In this document: piece by piece, positions 1 to 8,224 of the stretch
Numbering within the stretch: position 1 is the stretch's first letter
Layout of the letters: each line of letters opens with the position of its first letter
Assembly: GCA_016861185.1 (NCBI GenBank)
Contig: BOKW01000003.1
Span: forward strand, 310,001 to 374,000
Direction of reading: 5' to 3'
Length of the DNA: 64,000 nt
Source: Betaproteobacteria bacterium
GTDB taxonomy: Bacteria > Pseudomonadota > Gammaproteobacteria > Burkholderiales > Burkholderiaceae_F
Notes under the pieces: generated by a model
Databases searched by the model: none
What the model saw: the letters and a program-made list of their open reading frames with translations, nothing else
Told to the model about the DNA's origin: nothing
Translations under genes and position numbers: made by a program

Positions 1-1091
1 CCGAAAAACTCGAAGGCGAGGGCTTCGACCTGCGCCCTTACGACTGGGCGCCGGCCGCGCTCGCGCGGCTGCCGGCCGGCAGCACGCTGCTGATCGACCC
101 GCGTCGCGTCACGTACGGACTGCTGCGCGCGGTGCCGCCGAACGTCAAGGTGATCGAAGCGATCAACCCGACCACGCTCGCGAAGTCGCGCAAGGGCGCG
201 GACGAGGTCGCCCACATCCGCCGCGCGATGGAGATCGACGGCGTTGCGCTCGCCGAGTTCTTCGCGTGGTTCGAAGCTGCGCTGGGCCGCGAGCGGATCA
301 CGGAACTGACGATCGACGAGCGCATCACTGCGGCGCGCGCTCGCAAGCCGGGGTTCGTCTGCCCGAGTTTTTCGACGATCGCGGGGTTCAACGCCAACGG
401 CGCGATGCCGCACTACCGCGCGACTGCCGAATCGCACGCGGTCATCTGCGAACCGGGCGCGATCCGCGACGGCCTGCTGCTGATCGACTCGGGCGGACAG
501 TACGAATACGGAACGACCGACATCACGCGCGTCGTCCCGGTCGGCCGCATCACCGCCGAGCACAAGCGCGACTTCACGCTGGTGCTGAAAGGCATGATCC
601 GGCTGTCGCTGGCGAAGTTTCCGCGCGGCACGAAGTCGCCGCTGCTCGATACCATCGCGCGGGCGCCGCTGTGGGCGGCGGGGCTCGACTTCGGCCACGG
701 CACCGGACACGGTGTCGGCTACTTTCTCAACGTGCACGAAGGCCCGCACGGCATCACGCCGCATCTCGCGCCCGAGCCGGCCACCGCGATGGAGCCCGGC
801 ATGATCACCAGCAACGAGCCGGGGCTGTACCGCCCCGGGGAATGGGGTGTGCGGATCGAAAACCTCGTGCTCAACGTGCCGGCCGAGACGACCGAGTTCG
901 GCGAGTTCCTGCGCTTCGAGACGCTGACGCTGTGCCCGATCGATGCGCGCTGCATCGAACGCAGCCTGCTCGCCGACGAAGAAGTCGCGTGGCTGAACGA
1001 CTACCACGCCACGGTCCGCGCGCGCGTTGCGCCGCACGTCGCGGGCGAAGCGAAGGCCTGGCTCGAAGCGCGCACGCAGCCGATCCGCTGA
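1..1091 (+). CDS. M24 family Xaa-Pro peptidase, 5' truncated by window edge
   Basis: The reading frame is open from the first complete codon (base 3) to the stop at 1089-1091, so the N-terminus lies outside the window. The visible part covers the end of a creatinase-type N-terminal domain and the whole pita-bread metallopeptidase domain. All five dinuclear metal ligands of the M24 family are recognisable: Asp in LLIDSGG, Asp in GTTDITR, His in GHGTGHGVGYF, Glu in SNEPGLY and Glu in VRIENLV. The family removes an N-terminal residue preceding proline; related members cleave creatine or methylated dipeptides, so the substrate is not fixed by sequence. The protein is probably cytosolic. It is followed by a palindromic repeat and then a convergent operon. 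Confidence 0.9.
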   Translation, partial: EKLEGEGFDLRPYDWAPAALARLPAGSTLLIDPRRVTYGLLRAVPPNVKVIEAINPTTLAKSRKGADEVAHIRRAMEIDGVALAEFFAWFEAALGRERITELTIDERITAARARKPGFVCPSFSTIAGFNANGAMPHYRATAESHAVICEPGAIRDGLLLIDSGGQYEYGTTDITRVVPVGRITAEHKRDFTLVLKGMIRLSLAKFPRGTKSPLLDTIARAPLWAAGLDFGHGTGHGVGYFLNVHEGPHGITPHLAPEPATAMEPGMITSNEPGLYRPGEWGVRIENLVLNVPAETTEFGEFLRFETLTLCPIDARCIERSLLADEEVAWLNDYHATVRARVAPHVAGEAKAWLEARTQPIR

Positions 1092-1092
1092 A

Positions 1093-1194
1093 CCCCCTCT
1101 CCCCGCTCGTCGGGGAGAGGGTTGGGGTGAGGGCCTGCGGCCTGCGTGAGAACCCCTCACCCCGCCCTCTCCCCGTGTCCGGGGAGAGGGTTTG
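1093..1194. repeat. Double-hairpin palindromic intergenic repeat
   Basis: Two copies of the stem CCCTCTCCCCG / CGGGGAGAGGG occur at 1095-1121 (5-base loop) and 1165-1190 (4-base loop). Between them, a GGGGTGAGG tract can pair with a CCTCACCCC tract, so the whole unit can fold as a larger cruciform. It sits between two convergent genes and could act as a bidirectional transcription barrier, although no T-run follows it. A related half-unit is translated inside the gene at 51498-53783. Function is inferred. Confidence 0.8.
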
Positions 1195-1230
1195 AATGGC
1201 TCCATGCCTCGGCCGTCGACGGTGCGGGCC

Positions 1231-2385
1231 TCAATCGAGCGTCTGCCGGTAGCGCTTCAGTGCGATCGCGCCGACGACGAGGATGAAAGCGGCGATCGGC
1301 AGCGCGTGCGGCGCGACGTCGGCGAAGCCCGCGCCTTTCAGCATCACCGCGCGCACGATGCGGAGGAAGTGCGTGAGCGGCAGGATCTCGCCGATCCATT
1401 GCGCCCAGCGCGGCATGCCGCGGAACGGGAACATGAAGCCCGACAGCAATACGTTCGGCAGGAAGAAGAACAGCGTCATCTGCATCGACTGCACCTGCGA
1501 GACGGCGAGCGTCGAGAAGGTGAAGCCGATCGACAGCAGCGCGAGCATGAACAGCAGCAGCGCCGCCGACAGCAGCGCGAAGCTGCCGAACATCGGCACG
1601 GCGAACAGCAGGCGCGCCGCCGCGTAGATCACGAGCACCTGCAGGTAGCCGATCAGCATGTACGGCAGGATCTTGCCGACCATCACCTCGAGCGGCCGCA
1701 CCGGCGTGGCGAGCAGGTTCTCCAGCGTGCCGCGTTCGCGCTCGCGCGTGATCGCCATCGCCGTCATCAGCACGAGCGTCATCGTCAGGATCACGCCGAT
1801 CAGACCCGGCACGACGTTGTACTGCGTGATGCCCTCGGGGTTGTAGCGGCGGTGCAGGATCACCTCGAACGGCGGCGCGTCGGGTCGAAGGTTCGCGAGC
1901 GGTCCGCGCAGATCGTGCGCGAGCGCGATCTGCGGCAACTGCGCCAGCGCGGCCAGCGCCGCTCCGGTGGCGGACGGGTCGGTCGCGTCGGCGTACACGG
2001 CGAGCGCGGGCCGCTCGCCGCGCACCAACCGCGTGCTGAAGTCCGACGGAAACACTAGCGCGAACTGCGCGTCGCCGCCGGCGATCAGCGCCTCGGCTTC
2101 GCCGTCGGTCACGCTCGCGAAGACGCGGAAGTAGCCGGTGTTCTCGGCCGCGCGCACGATGCTGCGCACGTAGGGGCTCGCGTCGGCGGCGACGACGACG
2201 GTCGGCAGGTGCTTCGGATCGGTGTTGATCGCGTAGCCGAACAGCACGAGCTGCAGCACCGGGATTCCCAGCACCATCGCGAAGGTCAGCCGCTCGCGCT
2301 TCAGTTGCGTGAACTCCTTGACCAGCACCGCGAGCACGCGGCGCCAGGACAGGCGCGGCAGCCTACTGAAGCCCGTGCGATCCAT
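1231..2385 (-). CDS. ABC-2 family transporter permease (YbhS/YbhR type)
   Basis: Membrane subunit of a probable multidrug or xenobiotic ABC exporter, 384 residues. The architecture is that of ABC-2 permeases: one N-terminal membrane helix (around residues 25-45), a large extracytoplasmic domain (about 55-180), then five helices in the C-terminal half. The family signature TRERERGTLENLLATPVRP precedes the second helix group. The ATG start overlaps the end of the ATPase gene by 23 bases, indicating coupled translation. It is the last gene of a four-gene cassette with a TetR regulator and HlyD-like adaptor, resembling E. coli cecR-ybhGFSR. Only one permease is present here, so it probably acts as a homodimer. 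Confidence 0.9.
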   Translation of the reverse strand: MDRTGFSRLPRLSWRRVLAVLVKEFTQLKRERLTFAMVLGIPVLQLVLFGYAINTDPKHLPTVVVAADASPYVRSIVRAAENTGYFRVFASVTDGEAEALIAGGDAQFALVFPSDFSTRLVRGERPALAVYADATDPSATGAALAALAQLPQIALAHDLRGPLANLRPDAPPFEVILHRRYNPEGITQYNVVPGLIGVILTMTLVLMTAMAITRERERGTLENLLATPVRPLEVMVGKILPYMLIGYLQVLVIYAAARLLFAVPMFGSFALLSAALLLFMLALLSIGFTFSTLAVSQVQSMQMTLFFFLPNVLLSGFMFPFRGMPRWAQWIGEILPLTHFLRIVRAVMLKGAGFADVAPHALPIAAFILVVGAIALKRYRQTLD

Positions 2386-3286
2386 CGGCGTGCATCAGCG
2401 AAATGAACAGATGCTCGAGTTCCGGCGGGATCTCACGCGCTTCGCAATCGAGTCGTTCCGGCTGCGCCGCGAGCCACGCGGCGAAGTCGGCGTCGCGCGT
2501 ACCGGTCACATGCAGCCGCGTGCCGAACGGGATCACCAGCCATTGCGTCGCGGCCAGCCGCGCGGCGAGCTGCGGCAGCGCAGACCCGGTGACTTCCCAG
2601 GTGCGCAGGTTCGCCGCGCGCAGGATCTCCTCGGCAGTGCCCGCCGCGAGCAGCCGGCCGAGCGAGATATAGGCGATCTGGTGGCAGCGCTCGGCTTCGT
2701 CCATGTAATGCGTGCTGACCAGCACCGTCATGCCTGCGGCGGCGAGCTGGTGGATGTGCGCCCAGAAATCGCGCCGCGCCTTGGGGTCGACGCCGGCGGT
2801 CGGCTCGTCGAGCAGCAGCAGCTGCGGCTCGTGCAGCAGGCAGGCGGCGAGCGCGAGCCGCTGCTTCCAGCCGCCCGACAGCGTTCCCGCGAGTTGCCTG
2901 CGCCGCGCGGCGAGCCCCAGACGGTCGAGCGCTTCGGCCGCCGCGGCCTTCACGTCGGGCAGCCCGTAGACGCGCGCGATGAAGCGCAGGTTCTCCTCGA
3001 TCGAAAGATCCTCGTACAGGCCGAAGCGCTGCGTCATGTAGCCGACGCGCAGCTTGATCCGGCGCGATTCGCGCCGGATGTCGAAGCCGAGGCAGGTGCC
3101 TTCGCCGGCGTCCGGCGTCAGCAGCCCGCACAGCATGCGGATCGTCGTCGTCTTGCCGCTGCCGTTCGGACCGACGAAGCCGCAGATGCGCCCGCGCGGC
3201 ACCCGGATCGCCAGATCGTCGACGACGGCGCGCCCGCCGTAGCGCTTGGTCAGTCCGCGCACGTCGATGGCGAATTCCTCGTTCAT
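2363..3286 (-). CDS. ABC transporter ATP-binding protein (YbhF type, single domain)
   Basis: Energising subunit of the exporter, 307 residues. It contains Walker A GPNGSGKTT, the signature LSGGWKQRLALA, Walker B LLLLDEPTAGVD and the H-loop STHYMDEAE, followed by the C-terminal extension usual for drug-export ATPases. The ATG at 3286 is chosen because the preceding adaptor gene ends in a 4-base ATGA overlap there; the longer open frame upstream is the shadow of that gene. E. coli YbhF has two nucleotide-binding domains; this one has a single domain, so a dimer is expected with the one permease downstream. Confidence 0.92.
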   Translation of the reverse strand: MNEEFAIDVRGLTKRYGGRAVVDDLAIRVPRGRICGFVGPNGSGKTTTIRMLCGLLTPDAGEGTCLGFDIRRESRRIKLRVGYMTQRFGLYEDLSIEENLRFIARVYGLPDVKAAAAEALDRLGLAARRRQLAGTLSGGWKQRLALAACLLHEPQLLLLDEPTAGVDPKARRDFWAHIHQLAAAGMTVLVSTHYMDEAERCHQIAYISLGRLLAAGTAEEILRAANLRTWEVTGSALPQLAARLAATQWLVIPFGTRLHVTGTRDADFAAWLAAQPERLDCEAREIPPELEHLFISLMHADGSHGLQ

Positions 3287-4251
3287 TTCGCCGCTTCCGG
3301 CGCCAGTCGCACGTCGATCGGCTGGCCGGGCTTGAGCGCCGCGCGCGCCGCCTCCGACGGCCGCGCTTCGACCAGGAACACGAGCTTGCTTCGGCTTTCG
3401 TTGCTGTAGATCACCGGCGGCGTGAACTCGGCCTGCGGCGAAACGAAGGTCACGACCGCGTCGAGCCCGGCCGGGCAGCCGTCGCAGCCGACTTCGACGC
3501 GGCCGCCGACGTGGATGCGCGCGAGTTGCGGCTGCGGAACGAAGAAGCGCAGCTTCAGCGCGCCGTCGGGAAGCAGCGCGATCACCGGCGCGCCGGCCGG
3601 CACCCACTCGCCGACGCGGAACAGCACGTCGAACACCAGCGCGCCGACCGGCGCGGTACGCCGCTTCTGCTCCTCGCGCCAGCGCGACTGTTCGACGTCG
3701 TACGCGGCGGCCCGCCGTTGCGCCTCGGCGGCGGCGATCTCGTCGGGACGTGCCGCCGTGCGCGCCACGACGAGCTGCGCTTCCAGTTCGCGCACGCGCG
3801 CAGCGTCGCGCTCCTGCGCGCCTCTGAGCGTGTCGAGCTGCAGCGGTGACAGGAAACCCTGCTCGACCAGCTTTTCGCTACGCGCCAGCTGAGCAGTCGA
3901 GGCTTCGAGGTTCGCGCGCGCCTGCGCGAGCTGTTGTTCGACCGCGCGCACCTCGGGCGGGCGCCGGCCCTTGCGCAGGTTCGCCGCCTGCGCCGCCGCC
4001 GCCGCCAGCCGCGCCTCGGCCGCAGCGCGCGCGGCCGCCTCGGCGTCGGTGTCGAGCGCGAACAGCGCCGCGCCCTGCTCGACGCGCTGCCCGCGCGCGA
4101 CGGCGACCGACTGCAGCGTGCCGGCGATCCCGGGAGCGACATGGACGAGATCCGCTTCGGCGTAACCGGTGAAGCGCCCGCTGTCGCGCGCGCCGCACGC
4201 CGCGAGCGCCAGCAGGGCCGCCAGCGCAGCGCGCCGCAGTCGATCGTTCAT
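3283..4251 (-). CDS. HlyD/YbhG-type membrane-fusion lipoprotein
   Basis: Periplasmic adaptor of the ABC exporter, 322 residues. The N-terminus has a basic start, a hydrophobic stretch and a lipobox (LALAAC, Cys at about residue 19), so it is probably lipid-anchored. A biotinyl-lipoyl-like half (APGIAGTLQSVAVARGQRV) is followed by an alanine-rich coiled-coil hairpin (about residues 70-200) and a second lipoyl/beta-barrel part (GALVFDVLFRVGEWVPAGAP), the usual membrane-fusion order. The gene overlaps both neighbours by 4 bases (regulator upstream, ATPase downstream), so it belongs to the same transcript. E. coli YbhG is normally membrane-anchored by its signal; lipidation here is inferred from the lipobox. 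Confidence 0.9.
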   Translation of the reverse strand: MNDRLRRAALAALLALAACGARDSGRFTGYAEADLVHVAPGIAGTLQSVAVARGQRVEQGAALFALDTDAEAAARAAAEARLAAAAAQAANLRKGRRPPEVRAVEQQLAQARANLEASTAQLARSEKLVEQGFLSPLQLDTLRGAQERDAARVRELEAQLVVARTAARPDEIAAAEAQRRAAAYDVEQSRWREEQKRRTAPVGALVFDVLFRVGEWVPAGAPVIALLPDGALKLRFFVPQPQLARIHVGGRVEVGCDGCPAGLDAVVTFVSPQAEFTPPVIYSNESRSKLVFLVEARPSEAARAALKPGQPIDVRLAPEAAK

Positions 4252-4898
4252 CTCGCCTCCTCGGGCGCGAGCCCGCGCAGCACCCAGTCGAGCCGTCGTT
4301 CAATCTGCGCACGGTCACTTGCGAACGACCGCAGCGCGCGCGCGAACTCGGGCGGCAGCATGCCGCGCCGGCCCAATCCCTGCGCAAGCAGCACCGGCAC
4401 GCCGAGCGCGCTCACGACGAACAGCAGCACGTGCAGCGGGTCCTCGGCGCGCAGCTCGCGCGCGCGCTGCGCGTCGCGTATCGCCTGCAGCACCAGCGCG
4501 GGATGGCGCGCGCCGAGGGAGCGCAGGAAGCGCTGCGCGGCGCGTTCGCCGGCCGACGCATCCATCACGAGCTGCGACAGGAACTCGCTGTTGGCCACGA
4601 CCCAGTCCGCAACCTGCAGCACGAGCCGGCGCAGCCGCTCGCGCGGCGCTGTCGCCGCGTGCGCGGTGACCTCCAGTTGCGCGAGCAGCGGCGCGTACCA
4701 GCGTTCGATCAGTTCGGCGACGAAAGCGTCGCGGTTGCCGAAGTGGTAGACGAAGGAGCCCAGGTTCACATGCGCGCGCGCCGCCACGCCCCGCACGGTC
4801 AGCGCGCGCAGCCCGCCGCGGCGCGCGAGCTGCAGGCCGCTGCGCAGCAGCTTTTCCCGTGTCGGACCCGGGCCGGCGGTCGGAGCCGCGCCATCCAT
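4248..4898 (-). CDS. TetR family regulator of the efflux cassette (CecR-like)
   Basis: Probable ligand-responsive repressor of 216 residues. The N-terminal helix-turn-helix spans about residues 12-60 (REKLLRSGLQLARRGG ... VAARAHVNLGSFVYHFGNRD) and the rest is a helical ligand-binding and dimerisation domain. It is the first gene of the operon and overlaps the adaptor by 4 bases. A perfect 9+2+9 palindrome lies 8 bases upstream of its start codon, which suggests negative autoregulation of the whole cassette. Its position as first gene before an HlyD-ATPase-permease set matches the CecR (YbiH) arrangement of enterobacteria. The ligand is unknown. Confidence 0.88.
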   Translation of the reverse strand: MDGAAPTAGPGPTREKLLRSGLQLARRGGLRALTVRGVAARAHVNLGSFVYHFGNRDAFVAELIERWYAPLLAQLEVTAHAATAPRERLRRLVLQVADWVVANSEFLSQLVMDASAGERAAQRFLRSLGARHPALVLQAIRDAQRARELRAEDPLHVLLFVVSALGVPVLLAQGLGRRGMLPPEFARALRSFASDRAQIERRLDWVLRGLAPEEAR

Positions 4899-4905
4899 GT
4901 CGCCA

Positions 4906-4925
4906 GCTTATACGCCCGTATAAGC
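4906..4925. promoter_or_regulatory. Perfect palindrome, probable TetR operator
   Basis: Arms GCTTATACG and CGTATAAGC are exact reverse complements separated by CC. It is AT-rich against a very GC-rich background and lies 8 bases upstream of the TetR start, in the divergent gap towards the helicase gene. Size and symmetry fit a TetR dimer site. A degenerate half-site (CGGTACAAG) follows. Binding is inferred. Confidence 0.65.
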
Positions 4926-5227
4926 CGGTACAAGCCCGGCGGCGCGGCGGAACCGGGCGGCGCCCGGCCGCTCGCAAGCCTCGCGGGCAGCGGTAGCGCT
5001 GCGAAGTGCCGGGTCGGCGCGCCCCAATCCGCCGGCTCGACCGGTCCGGTTCGTGTATAGTCCGCCCCGTTCCAGGCGCATGTCGTTCCGGTTGGCGCCT
5101 GTTCCTCGCGGTCCTTCGCGGGTTCGGTTCGACGAGCCCCGCGGTTTCCCCGACGTTTTTCCTTCATCGCGCTTGCCTGAACCGGTTCTGCGCTCGCTGC
5201 GCACAGGCCGTGCTTCAGGAGAATGAT
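4926..5227 (+). other. Long leader/intergenic region upstream of the RNA helicase
   Basis: About 300 bases without a gene. A TATAGT at 5056-5061 could be a -10 element, but no convincing -35 sits at the right distance; if used, it would give a leader of roughly 160 bases. A good ribosome site AGGAG at 5217-5221 serves the TTG start at 5228. Long leaders are common on cold-inducible helicase mRNAs, but nothing here proves regulation. Confidence 0.35.
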
Positions 5228-6682
5228 TTGAGTTCCGATTTCCAGAGCCTCGGGCTCGCGCCCGAACTCGTTCGCGCCGTCGCCGACGAGGGCTACACGC
5301 AGCCCACGCCGATCCAGTCGCAGGCGATTCCGCTGATCCTCGCCGGCCGCGACCTGCTCGCCGCCGCGCAAACGGGCACCGGCAAAACGGCGGGCTTCAC
5401 GCTGCCGATCCTGCAGCGGCTCGCCGCACATGCGCACAAGCCCGCGCCGAAGACGGTACGCGTGCTGGTTCTGACGCCGACGCGCGAGCTGGCCGCACAG
5501 GTCGAGGAGGCCGTGCGCACTTACGGCAAACACCTGCGCGTGTCGTCGGCCGTCGTCTTCGGCGGCGTGGGCATCGTGCCGCAGATCGCGGCGCTGAAAC
5601 GCGGCGTCGACATCCTGGTCGCCACTCCGGGCCGCCTGCTCGACCATGTCGGCCAGCGCACCGTCGACCTGTCGAAGGTCGAAGTGCTCGTGCTCGACGA
5701 AGCCGATCGCATGCTTGACATGGGCTTCATCCACGACATCAAGCGCGTCCTCGCGCAACTGCCGAAGCGGCGCCAGAACCTGCTCTTTTCGGCGACCTTC
5801 TCCGACGAGATCCGCGCGCTCGCGCACGGGCTGCTGCACGATCCGGCGACCGTCGAGGTCGCGCGCCGCAACGAGGCCTCCGCGCTCGTCACGCAGGTGA
5901 TGCATCCCGTATCGAAGGAGCGCAAGCGCGAGCTGTTGCGCGACCTGATCGCGCAGGGCGACTGGCGCCAGGTGCTGGTCTTCACACGGATGAAGCACGG
6001 CGCCAACCGGCTCGCCGAGCAACTCAACAAGGACGGCCTCGAAGCCGCGGCGATTCACGGCAACAAGAGCCAGGGCGCGCGCACGCGAGCATTGGCGGGC
6101 TTCAAGGACGGCAGCGTGCGCGTGCTGGTCGCCACCGACATCGCCGCGCGCGGGCTCGACATCGAGCAACTGCCGCACGTCGTCAACTACGAGCTGCCGA
6201 ACGTGCCCGAGGACTACGTGCACCGCATCGGCCGCACCGGCCGCGCCGGCAGCCCCGGGCACGCCGTGTCGCTGGTTTCGCCCGACGAGTATGCGTATCT
6301 GCGCGACATCGAGCGGCTGCTGAAGAAGCCGATCGAGCGCATGGTCGTTCCGGGCTTCGAGGCCGGCAAACCGGGAACCATCCCGGTCGAGGACGAGCGC
6401 CGTCCCCCGCGCCCGCAGCAGCGAACCGCGAAACCGCACGCGCCGATCAAGCACGCAGCGCGTCCCGCCGAGGCCAAGCGCGGCGAGCATCGCCACCCGC
6501 GCCCGGTCGAAGCGCAACCGAAGCGCAGCCATGCGCCGCATCCGCCGCGCCCCGCTAAGCCCGCGCAGACGAGCGCGCACAGCGCGCAGCGCCACGAGCG
6601 GCGTCCGCGGCGCGACGAAGACGGCAATGTGCGCAGCAATCTGCCGCCCGCGCTGCAGGCGGCGTTTCGGCGGGCGCGCTGA
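5228..6682 (+). CDS. rhlE: DEAD-box ATP-dependent RNA helicase, RhlE type
   Basis: ATP-driven RNA unwinding enzyme, 484 residues, acting in ribosome assembly or RNA turnover. The motif set is complete: Q-motif region [16 protein letters not shown] (Walker A), [44 protein letters not shown] and [10 protein letters not shown]. After about residue 390 comes a long basic, His/Pro/Arg-rich tail typical of RhlE proteins that binds RNA non-specifically. The start is taken as TTG at 5228 because AGGAG lies 6 bases upstream and the next residues ([13 protein letters not shown]) align with the normal N-terminus; the open frame further upstream has no domain support. It is transcribed divergently from the TetR cassette. 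Confidence 0.93.
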   Translation: MSSDFQSLGLAPELVRAVADEGYTQPTPIQSQAIPLILAGRDLLAAAQTGTGKTAGFTLPILQRLAAHAHKPAPKTVRVLVLTPTRELAAQVEEAVRTYGKHLRVSSAVVFGGVGIVPQIAALKRGVDILVATPGRLLDHVGQRTVDLSKVEVLVLDEADRMLDMGFIHDIKRVLAQLPKRRQNLLFSATFSDEIRALAHGLLHDPATVEVARRNEASALVTQVMHPVSKERKRELLRDLIAQGDWRQVLVFTRMKHGANRLAEQLNKDGLEAAAIHGNKSQGARTRALAGFKDGSVRVLVATDIAARGLDIEQLPHVVNYELPNVPEDYVHRIGRTGRAGSPGHAVSLVSPDEYAYLRDIERLLKKPIERMVVPGFEAGKPGTIPVEDERRPPRPQQRTAKPHAPIKHAARPAEAKRGEHRHPRPVEAQPKRSHAPHPPRPAKPAQTSAHSAQRHERRPRRDEDGNVRSNLPPALQAAFRRAR

Positions 6683-6762
6683 GTCGGCCGTCCTTCCCCG
6701 CTGAGAGGGGGAACCGAGGGGCATCCACTTCGCTACGCACGGAAAGGTGCGTCACTCTTCTT

Positions 6763-6854
6763 CCCCCTTTCATAAAGGGGGATCGCGGGGGATTCCTCGA
6801 TCGTCGACGTAGGAAGTGCCGGAGAGAATCCCCCCTGTCCCCTTTTCAACGGGG
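6763..6854. repeat. Palindromic intergenic repeat with nested stems
   Basis: CCCCCTTT/AAAGGGGG (6763-6781, three-base loop) is followed by GGGGGATTC at 6787-6795, which pairs with GAATCCCCC at 6826-6834, and then by CCCC-TTTTCAAC-GGGG near 6839-6854. It lies between the helicase stop and a small acetyltransferase gene. A related CCCCT...AGGGG unit is seen at 40684-40702. It may end helicase transcription; it looks like a member of a dispersed repeat family. Confidence 0.65.
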
Positions 6855-6883
6855 CGTGACTGCAGCGCTCAACGGTGGCCCGC

Positions 6884-6897
6884 CGTGGCAGACTCGC
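6884..6897 (+). promoter_or_regulatory. 14-base motif shared by two adjacent start sites (copy 1)
   Basis: CGTGGCAGACTCGC ends three bases before the ATG at 6901. The same 14 bases recur at 7208-7221, again exactly three bases before the next gene's ATG. No purine-rich ribosome site is present at either start, so the motif may contain a -10-like element (CAGACT) for transcripts with almost no leader. The role is inferred. Confidence 0.4.
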
Positions 6898-6900
6898 GCC

Positions 6901-7197
6901 ATGAGCACGCCGATCGAAGTCGTTCATAACGCGTCCGCATCGCGCTTCGAGGCGCGCGTCGAAGGGCTGTTGTGCCGTGCGGACTACCGGCTCGACGGCG
7001 GCGTGATGCGCATCTTTCATACCGAGGTCGCCCCCGCACTCGAGGGCCGCGGCATCGCCGCCGCGCTGGTGCGCGCAGCGCTCGACTACGCCGCGGCCAA
7101 CGGGCTCAAGGTCGCGCCGCATTGCTCGTACGTGCGCGCGTACATGCGGCGCCATCCGAACACCCACGGACTGCTCGCGCCCGACGTTTCGCTCTGA
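6901..7197 (+). CDS. Small GNAT-fold N-acetyltransferase (YjdJ/NATD1 type)
   Basis: 98-residue single-domain acetyltransferase of the short Gcn5-like class. The acetyl-CoA binding loop is visible in ALEGRGIAAALVRAALDYA, preceded by the beta strand RIFHTEVAP and followed by the conserved CSYVRAYMRRHP strand-helix. The full family domain fits in this length. The ATG at 6901 is used because the fifteen codons upstream lack a domain match and run into the repeat. The gene sits 27 bases before glucokinase in the same direction. Substrates of this subfamily are unknown. Confidence 0.85.
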   Translation: MSTPIEVVHNASASRFEARVEGLLCRADYRLDGGVMRIFHTEVAPALEGRGIAAALVRAALDYAAANGLKVAPHCSYVRAYMRRHPNTHGLLAPDVSL

Positions 7198-7207
7198 CGC
7201 GCCGGGT

Positions 7208-7221
7208 CGTGGCAGACTCGC
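7208..7221 (+). promoter_or_regulatory. 14-base motif shared by two adjacent start sites (copy 2)
   Basis: Identical to 6884-6897 and placed at the same distance (three bases) from the glucokinase ATG at 7225. See the first copy for interpretation. Confidence 0.4.
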
Positions 7222-7224
7222 CGC

Positions 7225-8211
7225 ATGGGTTCGACGCCCGCCCCGCGCGAAAACGAAGGCGAATGGATCGTCGCCGACATCGGCGGCACGCACGCGCGCT
7301 TCGCGCGCTGGACCGCCGCCGCCGGGCTCGACGCCCTCGCACGCCATGACAACGACGACTTCGCCGATCTCGCCGCACTGATCGACCGCTACCGGCGTGA
7401 CGCCGCACCGGCGGCGCGGCAGGCGCTGCTCGCGTTCGCGCTGCCCGTCGGCACGGGCGAGATGCGGATGACCAATCGCGACTGGAGTTTCACCGCCGAC
7501 GGCTTGCGCGCGGCGCTCGGCTTGTCGCGGCTGCGCGTCGTGAACGACTTCGTCGCCGCGGCGGCCGGCATCGGCGGACTTGCGCCGCACGAGCGCACGC
7601 ACATCGGCGGCGGCGCGCAGGCCCGCGGTACGACGCTCGTGCTCGGTCCCGGCACCGGCCTGGGTGCGGCGGCGATCGCGCTCGTCGACGGGGGCGAGCA
7701 CGTCGTCGCGAGCGAAGCGGGCCACATGAGCGCTGCGCCTGCGGGCGCGCTTGCGCAGGCGGCGTACGAGCGTGCGCGACAGCGCTTCGGCCGCGTGTCG
7801 TGGGAACGCCTGCTGTGCGGCGAAGGCCTCGCGCTGTTCGACGCGACCGCGCGCGGCGCCGACGAGGTTCGCCCGCCTGCAGTCGTCGCGGCAGCTGCGC
7901 AGGCGGGCGAAGAAGCCGCGCTGCGCGCGGCGAGCGCGTTCTCGCGCGCGCTCGGCGAGTTCGCGGGCGATCTTGCGCTCGCGTTCGGCGCCACCGGCGT
8001 CTATCTCACCGGCGGCGTGCTGCAGGGACTGGGCAGCGCCTTCGACGCGCCCGCGCTGCGCGCCGGCTTCGAGGACAAGGGGCGCTTCAGCGCATTGCTG
8101 CATCAGGTGCCGTGCTTCCGCGTCGACGCCGACGACCTCGCGCTGCGCGGACTGGCGCGCCTGCTCGCTGGCGCCGTCAGCGCGCCGATCGTCGCGGTGG
8201 AAAGCGGCTGA
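7225..8211 (+). CDS. glk: Glucokinase
   Basis: ATP-dependent phosphorylation of glucose to glucose-6-phosphate in the cytosol. The 328-residue protein has the bacterial Glk-family nucleotide site VADIGGTHARFARW at the N-terminus, the sugar site VVNDFVAAAAG (catalytic Asp), the adenosine loop GPGTGLGAA, SEAGHMS, and the C-terminal LTGGVLQGLG. Length is normal for the family (about 320). It lies just before the trehalose/glucan block, where it can re-phosphorylate glucose released by amylomaltase or trehalose breakdown and so supply glucose-6-phosphate to trehalose-6-phosphate synthase. That link is inferred from location. Confidence 0.93.
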   Translation: MGSTPAPRENEGEWIVADIGGTHARFARWTAAAGLDALARHDNDDFADLAALIDRYRRDAAPAARQALLAFALPVGTGEMRMTNRDWSFTADGLRAALGLSRLRVVNDFVAAAAGIGGLAPHERTHIGGGAQARGTTLVLGPGTGLGAAAIALVDGGEHVVASEAGHMSAAPAGALAQAAYERARQRFGRVSWERLLCGEGLALFDATARGADEVRPPAVVAAAAQAGEEAALRAASAFSRALGEFAGDLALAFGATGVYLTGGVLQGLGSAFDAPALRAGFEDKGRFSALLHQVPCFRVDADDLALRGLARLLAGAVSAPIVAVESG

Positions 8212-8224
8212 GAGGACGTCCGGA

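Noticed and set aside
5033..5061. Strong promoter before the helicase gene
   Set aside because: TATAGT is present but the -35 position shows only a weak match, so I kept it as a note and not as a feature.
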